Shown: positions 7,695 to 14,116 of the stretch, in pieces
Layout of the letters: every line of letters starts with the position of its first letter
How positions within the stretch are numbered: position 1 is the stretch's first letter
Assembly: GCA_012727625.1 (NCBI GenBank)
Contig: JAAYGP010000384.1
Location: forward strand, 1-16,025
Direction: 5' to 3'
Source: Clostridiaceae bacterium
GTDB lineage: Bacteria > Bacillota > Clostridia > DSM-8532
Length of the DNA stretch: 16,025 nucleotides
Translations under genes and position numbers: made by a program
The notes under the pieces: model-generated
Databases searched by the model: none
The model's input: only the letters and a program-made list of their open reading frames with translations
Told to the model about the DNA's origin: nothing

Positions 7695-8660
7695 TTATGT
7701 GTAAAACGGCTCTGCAACTTCAATCAGGCCCGGTTTATATTCAAAGGTTAATACCTCATCTTTTCTGAGATAAGGGTTTCCATCAATGATAATATGTCCT
7801 TCATCCGACAGTCCCGTTACGGTGATCAGATCGCCGGGACCAAACAATATATGCTCAGATTTGGTAAATTGCTCTGCTATATTAGCGTTTATTCCAACGA
7901 TTATATTATCGAAAAGCCCCATTGCGGCTTTAAGAGGTGAATACGCGGAATGGCACAAAACACCTGTTACGGCTCTGCCGTAAAATTTGTCAACCTCCAG
8001 GGGCGAAACCACAATTTGCGCAGGTTTTTTAATGCTGAAACAAATATCCTTTCCATTTTTCGCTATCCGGAATTCATCAGCTGTTATATTGCAGGATGGC
8101 GTTACAGGAACTTTTTTGTTATTTACGAGGAGTTCCTCTACTGAAATATTTTTTGTTTCCCCGTCAATGGTACCTAAAAAAGTGTTTCCGATAACAACAT
8201 CATTAAACGCGTATCCTGTATGCCGGCCGCCGTTTCTTACATGTATTGCGCCCCTTGATGAAAAAATAAGATTTTCAGGATCAAATGAGTCAAGATCATA
8301 AAGCCTTGTCGCAATTATCGGGCCTACATTGGCGGTTCCTCCCGCAATTCCCATTACAGGTACGGACAAACCATTGGTTATTAATGTATCTGCCACATAG
8401 GCACCTAACCCGTCTCCCCCGACACAAATAAACAAATCCGGTTTTTGAGCTGAAAGTGATAAGGTCATAAATGCAATTTTCGTTCTGTAATCACCGGCAC
8501 ACTCTGCTATCTCTGTTGCTTCAGGAATATACAACTTGCCAAAACCGCCCTGACCGGTAAAAACCTTATGGTTTTTAAGTTTACGGGCCAATACGGACCC
8601 GATGTCATTGAAAATCTTTTTTTTGCCGGCGTCCGGGCTGAATAAAACAGCAATCCTCAT
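7695..8660 (-). CDS. NAD-kinase/AcoX-like protein of unknown substrate
   Basis: 321-residue cytoplasmic protein of the NAD kinase/diacylglycerol kinase fold. It has a glycine-rich CVGGDGLGAYVAD around residues 79-91 with the GGDG nucleotide-binding motif (81-84), MGIAGGTANVGP at 103-114 and a C-terminal IIIDGNPYLRKDEV matching the strand and turn that close the NAD-kinase beta-sandwich. It is longer than typical NAD kinases (about 290) and closer to AcoX-type proteins of acetoin clusters, whose function is not established. The usual NAD-kinase motif after GGDG is replaced by a Gly/Thr/Asn-rich loop. Start ATG at 8660 with GAGGAG upstream, 12 bases after the dehydrogenase stop, so the two are one operon. 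Position beside dehydrogenase, regulator and transporter suggests phosphorylation of a pathway intermediate rather than NADP synthesis. Family call is fairly secure; role is inferred. Confidence 0.8.
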   Translation of the reverse strand: MRIAVLFSPDAGKKKIFNDIGSVLARKLKNHKVFTGQGGFGKLYIPEATEIAECAGDYRTKIAFMTLSLSAQKPDLFICVGGDGLGAYVADTLITNGLSVPVMGIAGGTANVGPIIATRLYDLDSFDPENLIFSSRGAIHVRNGGRHTGYAFNDVVIGNTFLGTIDGETKNISVEELLVNNKKVPVTPSCNITADEFRIAKNGKDICFSIKKPAQIVVSPLEVDKFYGRAVTGVLCHSAYSPLKAAMGLFDNIIVGINANIAEQFTKSEHILFGPGDLITVTGLSDEGHIIIDGNPYLRKDEVLTFEYKPGLIEVAEPFYT

Positions 8661-8672
8661 TGTTTATCTCCT

Positions 8673-9641
8673 CTATGGCTTTAAAACCATTTTTAAAGGC
8701 TCGGCTTTTTTTAACAACTCAAAGCCTTCCCTGCCCTGTTCAAGGGGTAGCCTGTGGGTAATAACCCTTGAAAACATCCCAGGATTTGTTTTAATCATTT
8801 CCAAAGCTTTTTTAAAATGTTGTATTGAAAAACCTGAGCTTCCGGTGACGGTAACTTCGCGGTAATGAACCGAATATGAGTCTGTGTTCAGGACCACATC
8901 CCTTGGAAGTCCCGCAAAAACAAGCACCGTTCCCCCGTCTGCAACCCGGGTTATATATTCGTTTACAATCTCTGCTTTATTCACAGCAATGACTATATTG
9001 TCAAAATCCTCTATATCCACCTGTCCCGGCTCATAACATTTTATGCCCCAGGAGGATACCAAATTCCTTCGCGTTTCAGAAGTTTCTATGACTGAAACAG
9101 GCAGACCCCTGCTGCTGAACAGCAGTGCAAACAAAGCACCCATGGGTCCGCTTCCTACAATTGCAATATTGCTGAAACCGGTAATTTTAAGGTGCTCCGC
9201 ACCGTTTATTACACAAGCCAGTGGTTCTACCAGTGTGAATACATCATCACCTTTTTCAATTTTAAAAATACCTTTATTTATGTAATCTGACGGCACTCCG
9301 ACATATTCGCAGAACGCACCGGATGGTATGAACGACTTGTTCCGGCACATTTGACCAACTGTTCTGCGACAGGTCAGGCATTCACCACATTCGCGGTAGG
9401 GCACGGCGACAACAACATCACCTTCTTTAAAGCCGCAGTCTTGTGGCGCGCGGTACACTGTTCCATAAAATTCATGACCCAGTATTGCAGGGGGTTTAAA
9501 CATATGATGACCCACGATGTATGTTTTTAAATCGGTCCCGCAAACTCCGCATCCTGAAACCTTTATTATGAAATCATCCTCCGGCATTGGAACATCTTGA
9601 ATTTCAAGCTGCCCGATCCCCGTATACACAAGTGCTTTCAT
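8673..9641 (-). CDS. Zinc-dependent medium-chain alcohol/polyol dehydrogenase
   Basis: 322-residue cytoplasmic oxidoreductase of the medium-chain dehydrogenase superfamily, similar to sorbitol/threonine/galactitol-type enzymes. Catalytic zinc ligands: C34 in CGVCGTD, H56 and E57 in GHEF, and E139 in VEPLACVING. The structural zinc lobe has four cysteines, C85, C88, C91 and C99 (ECGECLTCRRTVGQMC). The NAD(P)-binding Rossmann turn is GSGPMG (163-168), and VIET with an acidic E afterwards favours NAD. The chain is slightly shorter than the usual 340-350, with compact loops rather than a visible deletion. Start ATG at 9641; the ribosome site (AAAGGGTGG) is moderate. It is followed by the NAD-kinase-like gene and preceded by a SorC regulator, so it likely oxidises a polyol or sugar hydroxyl in the same pathway. 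Confidence 0.92.
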   Translation of the reverse strand: MKALVYTGIGQLEIQDVPMPEDDFIIKVSGCGVCGTDLKTYIVGHHMFKPPAILGHEFYGTVYRAPQDCGFKEGDVVVAVPYRECGECLTCRRTVGQMCRNKSFIPSGAFCEYVGVPSDYINKGIFKIEKGDDVFTLVEPLACVINGAEHLKITGFSNIAIVGSGPMGALFALLFSSRGLPVSVIETSETRRNLVSSWGIKCYEPGQVDIEDFDNIVIAVNKAEIVNEYITRVADGGTVLVFAGLPRDVVLNTDSYSVHYREVTVTGSSGFSIQHFKKALEMIKTNPGMFSRVITHRLPLEQGREGFELLKKAEPLKMVLKP

Positions 9642-9656
9642 TAAAGCCCACCCTTT

Positions 9657-9676
9657 ACAACTGTTGTTATATTATA
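9657..9676 (-). promoter_or_regulatory. Candidate promoter -10 and palindromic operator upstream of the dehydrogenase
   Basis: A perfect TATAAT at 9676-9671 (minus) is followed four bases later by the perfect palindrome ACAACAGTTGT (9667-9657), which would overlap the transcription start. No strong -35 is seen; only a T-rich stretch lies at the right distance. The palindrome differs from the box upstream of the regulator and ABC genes. The rest of the 118-base gap after the regulator gene shows nothing I can name. Confidence 0.4.
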
Positions 9677-9759
9677 AACAAACTAATTTTTCAAAAAAAC
9701 ATACCTTCCAAACCGCTTACATGCCTTTATGATTGCTGTTGAAGCTTCCTTTCCTTTTG

Positions 9760-10716
9760 CTACAGTGACTCAAAAATGTGCCTGGCAGTAATACTGTCTG
9801 TAATAAGAGTCTTTATAAAGCCTGATCTGGCAGCGGTTATTATTCCGTTAACCTTCTCAACACCGCCCGCAAGGCAGATTACAGATTTTATGTCTTTCAG
9901 CTTTCTGATATCAAATGAAACATGATCATAACTGTCGTTAATGTCATATATTTCACCGTCGGGGAAAAAGAACTGGGCAAGTATATCACCGCATATGCCC
10001 TTGTTGGTGATATTCCCGATATACTCATCCGAAAATTCCGAAATAACTGTTTGCGTCTTATCCGGCGGCCCTCCCAGGCCAATTATCGCCATATCAAGCT
10101 CTTCCCAGTGAGATTTTAAATTTGAAAGTCTCTCCTGTTCAAGCTTTGTAAGAGGTAGATTTTTGTCCCTTATAGTTGGTATGTTTGTAAACAGGCCTCT
10201 GCATCTGAATTTTTCACAGAAACGGTCTATTATTGCATTAATCTGCAGGTTCGGATTGTCAACTCCCGACATTCCTATTAAAGGCACCAGGTACAGGGAT
10301 GGATTACTGTTTATGTATGAGAGCTGATGTGATGTCTCGTAAATTGTTCTTCCCCAGCCGATGCCCACTGTTCTGTATTCAGGCACTACCTCAGGAAGAT
10401 ACTCTGCAGCGGCAATTGCGATTGCCTGGGTTATTTTTATATTGTCATTGCCATCACCGGATGTTACGGGAGCAACAATCACTTTTTCCAAACCAAGCCC
10501 CTGGCGGATACTCTCTGATAGTTCGCCTGCCTCGAATTCTGAAGGAAGATGTAAACTGATCTTAACAATTCCCAATTGTCTGGCCTTTTCAAGCAAACGC
10601 GATATCTGCGACCTGGACAGATTTTCTATAGCTGCTATCTGCTTTTGGGTTAAACCTTCCTTATAACAATATTTTGCTACCCTGTAAAGTGTCATTAAAT
10701 CGGATTTCCTTGGCAT
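9760..10716 (-). CDS. SorC/DeoR-type sugar-responsive transcriptional regulator
   Basis: 318-residue DNA-binding regulator of the SorC family. A helix-turn-helix lies at about residues 22-45 (LTQKQIAAIENLSRSQISRLLEKA). The effector domain from about residue 65 contains the family blocks VGIGWGRTIYE, VPLIGMSG and CLAGGVEKVNGI; it resembles glucosamine-6-phosphate isomerase folds and binds phosphorylated sugars in studied members (LsrR, CggR, DeoR). Start ATG at 10716 with GAGG eight bases upstream. The gene follows the aldolase by about 140 bases and precedes the dehydrogenase by 118. An 11-base box identical to one before the ABC operon lies 23 bases upstream of its start, which fits autoregulation plus control of the transporter. 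The effector is probably a phosphorylated intermediate of the pathway. Confidence 0.92.
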   Translation of the reverse strand: MPRKSDLMTLYRVAKYCYKEGLTQKQIAAIENLSRSQISRLLEKARQLGIVKISLHLPSEFEAGELSESIRQGLGLEKVIVAPVTSGDGNDNIKITQAIAIAAAEYLPEVVPEYRTVGIGWGRTIYETSHQLSYINSNPSLYLVPLIGMSGVDNPNLQINAIIDRFCEKFRCRGLFTNIPTIRDKNLPLTKLEQERLSNLKSHWEELDMAIIGLGGPPDKTQTVISEFSDEYIGNITNKGICGDILAQFFFPDGEIYDINDSYDHVSFDIRKLKDIKSVICLAGGVEKVNGIITAARSGFIKTLITDSITARHIFESL

Positions 10717-10739
10717 TACAGCAACCTCTTATATTTATA

Positions 10740-10750
10740 TTTACGTTGGC
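10740..10750 (-). promoter_or_regulatory. Candidate operator box upstream of the SorC regulator
   Basis: GCCAACGTAAA on the minus strand, identical to the box at 7546-7556. It is immediately followed by a -10-like TATAAA and preceded by a short palindrome GGCG-CATA-CGCC (10748-10759) that overlaps it by three bases. The remaining bases to 10857 contain a 10-base direct repeat, ATACTTAACC, at 10766-10775 and 10836-10845 on the plus strand, and no clear terminator for the aldolase gene. Confidence 0.5.
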
Positions 10751-10857
10751 GTATGCGCCTGTGAAATACTTAACCCTTTTACCCGTTTATTAATTTAAAG
10801 TTTGTTGAAAGTAACTTAATATCCCGCCTTATTTTATACTTAACCAGAAGTATTGAT

Positions 10858-11583
10858 TTAATCAAACAAAGTATCCAGCTGCCTGATTACTTCCGCTGGG
10901 TTTGAACTCTGGAAAATATTCCGTCCGAACGCAAATCCCTTTGCGCCGTCATTGAGGGCATTCCTTGCTATGTCAATAATATCACTGCCTTTAGGCCCTC
11001 CTGCCAGAATTACAGGTACAGGACAGTTTTCTGTCACTTTATTGAAATTTTCAGTATAAAAGGCCTTAACAACATCCGCTCCAAGTTCTGCCGCAACTCT
11101 TGCACCATTCATCTGGATTTCCGGGGAATTTGTTTTGGACAGGTCATCGCACAGAATCTCTGCAATAACAGGAATACCGTAATAATGATAGGCGTCTATG
11201 GCCGCCGCGGCATCCTGGATGCTCCTGTAGTCCGCTCCTCCCATAACAAACATCATAAGGACGGCGTCCGCACCGAGCCTTAGAGCTGTTTCAGGAGAAA
11301 CATGATTTGTGTGTACATTCGAGTATTCGGTTGACATCATGCTACCACCGAAAGATGTTCTTAAAATAAGTTTTTTATTAAGAAGTTCACCATGACCCAT
11401 TCTGTCCGCCAAACCCACGTTTAATATAAAACCGTCTATCGGAGAATCAGACAAAGACTTAAGCAAAAGATCCGGTTTTTCAAGACCCTCTGAAACACCA
11501 CATTGCGCATGGTCCATAGCAAGCACAAACAACTTGTTTCTGTCATTAAATAACTTTGCAATATTTCTTTTTAAACCGTTCAT
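10858..11583 (-). CDS. Class I aldolase, LsrF/FbaB (DhnA) family
   Basis: TIM-barrel Schiff-base aldolase of the DeoC/LacD/FbaB superfamily, 241 residues from the chosen start. Signatures: AMDHA at 22-26, LRTSFGG at 74-80, the Schiff-base lysine K173 in DVVKAFYTENF, the phosphate-binding AGGPKG at 194-199 and GRNIFQ at 220-225. These match archaeal-type fructose-bisphosphate aldolases and LsrF. It probably cleaves or joins a phosphorylated keto-sugar, giving dihydroxyacetone phosphate or a related product. I start at ATG 11583, with GGTG six bases upstream, rather than an in-frame TTG at 11595 or GTG at 11592, which overlap the ribosome site. SorC plus LsrF-like enzyme recalls the AI-2 lsr operon, but LsrK, LsrG and LsrB-type genes are absent, so AI-2 breakdown is unlikely. 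Confidence 0.88.
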   Translation of the reverse strand: MNGLKRNIAKLFNDRNKLFVLAMDHAQCGVSEGLEKPDLLLKSLSDSPIDGFILNVGLADRMGHGELLNKKLILRTSFGGSMMSTEYSNVHTNHVSPETALRLGADAVLMMFVMGGADYRSIQDAAAAIDAYHYYGIPVIAEILCDDLSKTNSPEIQMNGARVAAELGADVVKAFYTENFNKVTENCPVPVILAGGPKGSDIIDIARNALNDGAKGFAFGRNIFQSSNPAEVIRQLDTLFD

Positions 11584-11629
11584 AATAGTCACCAACCTTT
11601 ATGCAATTTTGTGCTGCAATTAATTTCTT

Positions 11630-11663
11630 ATTATACTTTACAATGAATTAATATTACTGTCAA
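11630..11663 (-). promoter_or_regulatory. Possible promoter of the aldolase gene
   Basis: A consensus TTGACA (11663-11658) and a consensus TATAAT (11635-11630) lie upstream of the aldolase start, but 22 bases apart instead of about 17. Either one of them is used with a weaker partner (TAAAGT lies 17 bases after TTGACA) or the pair is coincidental in AT-rich DNA. Confidence 0.35.
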
Positions 11664-11675
11664 TAAATTTATGAT

Positions 11676-11722
11676 ATAATGCACAAAATCCCCTTTTAAA
11701 AAAAGAGGATTTTGTGCATTAT
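11676..11722 (-). terminator. Long stem-loop after the topoisomerase genes, probable terminator
   Basis: Arms 11676-11697 and 11701-11722 form a 22-bp stem around a three-base loop. On the plus strand there is one A-C mismatch, but in minus-strand RNA this becomes a G-U pair, so the stem is continuous in the transcript of the topoisomerase genes. It lies about 97 bases past the A-subunit stop. An AU-rich stretch follows rather than a strict U-run, so it may end transcription, protect the 3' end, or both. Between 11723 and 11818 I see nothing else. A small inverted-repeat element is an alternative. Confidence 0.6.
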
Positions 11723-11818
11723 TATAAAACTGAATCCGTTCATGCTAAAATATTGAAGGAACGAGTGAAATAAGTAGCATAAAGCCGATTATTTCCTCTT
11801 GTTTTGAACATATAGGCG

Positions 11819-13990
11819 CTAAAACATTGAAACCTGTTTCTCTTCTTTGTCCTCCTCCCTGAGGAAATATCCTATCGCAGGAATATTCTTTGTTCTGTAG
11901 TAATCATAATCCTCGAATTCAACCTCATGAAGCTCGCGGATTTTGCTCAGGCGACTGCCCTTTTTTGACTTCATAACCTGAATACCGTTTGAGTTTCGGG
12001 TGGTTTTCGGATTTATTATTGATGTGTTAAAGATAAGAACCTTATCTATGCTGGAAAACGCGACAAGATCCCTGTCCTCATCAATAAACCTGATGTCGCA
12101 AAGGGGTGAGGTAACCGAATAAGCATTTGCGAGCTTTTTCCGGTTTGTTTTTGTTGCATAGCTTGAAAGCGGAATTTTTGCCGCCTTTCCGTTCTCAAAG
12201 GAGAACAGCATGTAGCCGGAATAATCCTCTGTTGATACCATGTAAAGTATTTTTTCTTCAGGATCCATTTCCAGCACATTTTCCAAATACTCGCCAAGGC
12301 TTGAAGCCTTGCAGTCATTTATTTCGTAAAGTTTTACCTTGTATGCGACAGCCTGATTTGAAAACAGCACCAAATCCGACTTGTTTTTCGCGTCAAGTTC
12401 CTGGATTATCACATCCTCTTCCTTCAGTTTCTGTTCTCCTGCTGATCTGAGGGATGTGAGAGGAATTTTTTTAAGGTACCCCTGGCTGGTTAAAAACAAT
12501 CTAACATTATAATCTTCGATTAAATGTTCCTCTGTTATTTCCTCAATATGTTCCTCGCAAATTATACCAGTTTTGCGGGGCTTTCTGTACTTTTCGGATA
12601 TTTCCTTAAGCTGTCTGCAAATTATATCCAGAACCCTTGCTTCTTTTCGGTAAATATCCTCCAGATCAGCAATCTCAGTCCTTAATGATTCTATTTCTGA
12701 AGTTTGCTTTATTATATATTCCCTGTTCAGGTTTCTGAGCTTAATTTCGGCTATGAACTCCGCCTGCTCCTTATCAATAGAAAAACCTTTCATCAGGTTT
12801 GGCACTACCTGTGATTCCTGCTCGGTGCCGCGTATGATGCGGATTGCTTTGTCAATATCAAGAATAATTTTCTGAAGCCCCTCCAAAAGATGAAGCTTCT
12901 CAGATTTTTTTCTGATATCAAAGGCTGTTTGTCTTTTTATACACTGCATCCTGAATTCAATCCAGGCATCCAGGATTCCTTTGATTCCAAGAACCCGGGG
13001 AACCCCACCGATAAGAATATTGAAGTTGCATCCGAAGCTGTCCTCCAGAGGGGTAAGCTTGTACAGTTTATTCATTAAAACATCCGGATCAGCGGAACGC
13101 TTTACATCAATAGTAATCTTAAGACCCTTTAAATCTGTTTCGTCGCGCACATCGGTTATGTCTTTAACTTTTCCCTGTTTTACCAGTTCGGCGATGGAAT
13201 CGATTATTGCTTCGGTAGTGGTGGTGTATGGTATTTCAAAAATTTCCACGCAATTATTCGATTTATCAACCCTGTACTTTGCCCGTATCTTAAAGCTGCC
13301 TCTTCCGGTTTCATAAATTTTTTCAAGTACGTCCTTATTTACTATTATATCGCCTCCGGTTGAAAAATCGGGGGCTTTCAGATAATCAAGAAGATTTACA
13401 TCGTCTTTTTTAATATAGGCAACTGTCGCGTCACAAACTTCTTTCAGGTTGAAGCTGCAGATATTGCTGGCCATACCCACAGCTATGCCCTGGTTCGGAT
13501 TGACAAGTATATTGGGAAAAACGGCAGGAAGAAGAAGGGGCTCTTTCATAGTGCCATCATAGTTATCGGTAAAATCCACAGTATCCTTGTCGATATCCCT
13601 GAATAATTCCCCGCTCATTTCGGACAGCTTAACCTCAGTATACCGTGGCGCGGCAAATTTCATATCCCGGGAATATACTTTTCCGAAGTTGCCCTTTGAT
13701 TCCACCAGAGGATGCAAAAGGGCATCATTCCCGGTTGTAAGCCTGACAAGGGTTTCATAAATAGCCATATCGCCATGGGGGTTAAGCTTCATGGTTTGGC
13801 CAACAACATTGGCCGATTTGGTTTTTTGACCCTTTAAAAGACCCATTTTATACATTGTATATAAAAGTTTTCGATGAGACGGTTTAAGCCCGTCAATTTC
13901 CGGAATCGCACGGGACACAATTACGCTCATGGCATATGGCATATAATTCTGCTTCAGCGTTTCAACAATTTTCTGATTGGTGTATTTCAT
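11819..13990 (-). CDS. Divergent DNA topoisomerase IV/gyrase subunit A
   Basis: DNA-cleaving subunit of a type IIA topoisomerase, 723 residues, shorter than typical GyrA (about 800 or more). The winged-helix domain has PEIDGLKPSHRK (30-41), HGDMAIYE (72-79) and the active-site R116-Y117 in AAPRYTEVKL. Tower and coiled-coil regions follow to about residue 470 (for example NPNQGIAVGMASNI, and a charged heptad region). The C-terminal third (from about 490) is a poor match to the GyrA beta-propeller and has no GyrA box (QRRGGKG), which argues against negative supercoiling and for relaxation/decatenation. In the quinolone-binding helix the usual serine is M75 and the usual acidic residue is E79. 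Start ATG at 13990 with GAGAGG upstream. It follows the B subunit by 126 bases and is probably co-transcribed. It resembles the extra topoisomerase pair of many clostridia beside true gyrase. Confidence 0.92.
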   Translation of the reverse strand: MKYTNQKIVETLKQNYMPYAMSVIVSRAIPEIDGLKPSHRKLLYTMYKMGLLKGQKTKSANVVGQTMKLNPHGDMAIYETLVRLTTGNDALLHPLVESKGNFGKVYSRDMKFAAPRYTEVKLSEMSGELFRDIDKDTVDFTDNYDGTMKEPLLLPAVFPNILVNPNQGIAVGMASNICSFNLKEVCDATVAYIKKDDVNLLDYLKAPDFSTGGDIIVNKDVLEKIYETGRGSFKIRAKYRVDKSNNCVEIFEIPYTTTTEAIIDSIAELVKQGKVKDITDVRDETDLKGLKITIDVKRSADPDVLMNKLYKLTPLEDSFGCNFNILIGGVPRVLGIKGILDAWIEFRMQCIKRQTAFDIRKKSEKLHLLEGLQKIILDIDKAIRIIRGTEQESQVVPNLMKGFSIDKEQAEFIAEIKLRNLNREYIIKQTSEIESLRTEIADLEDIYRKEARVLDIICRQLKEISEKYRKPRKTGIICEEHIEEITEEHLIEDYNVRLFLTSQGYLKKIPLTSLRSAGEQKLKEEDVIIQELDAKNKSDLVLFSNQAVAYKVKLYEINDCKASSLGEYLENVLEMDPEEKILYMVSTEDYSGYMLFSFENGKAAKIPLSSYATKTNRKKLANAYSVTSPLCDIRFIDEDRDLVAFSSIDKVLIFNTSIINPKTTRNSNGIQVMKSKKGSRLSKIRELHEVEFEDYDYYRTKNIPAIGYFLREEDKEEKQVSMF

Positions 13991-14116
13991 GCAAAAAACC
14001 TCTCTAAAATCAGCCTGTTTTTAAGAGTTTCGGTTTGTTGGGATTTTGCAGGCTATGCTTCTGTTTTTCAGCTTTTTCATAACATACGTGACGGTTCTTA
14101 AATTGAAACTGTTTGT

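Noticed and set aside
10766..10845. Direct repeat ATACTTAACC 70 bases apart upstream of the regulator
   Set aside because: Ten bases in AT-rich DNA, not placed relative to a clear promoter and not found before the other operons; too weak for a separate operator call.
10858..11583. AI-2 (lsr) quorum-signal degradation operon, from SorC regulator plus LsrF-like aldolase
   Set aside because: LsrK-type kinase, LsrG and the LsrACDB-type transporter are absent. The transporter is CUT1 and the other enzymes do not belong to that pathway.
14021..14080. 19-codon minus-strand frame between the topoisomerase genes
   Set aside because: No ribosome site and no recognisable product; best treated as untranslated spacer.
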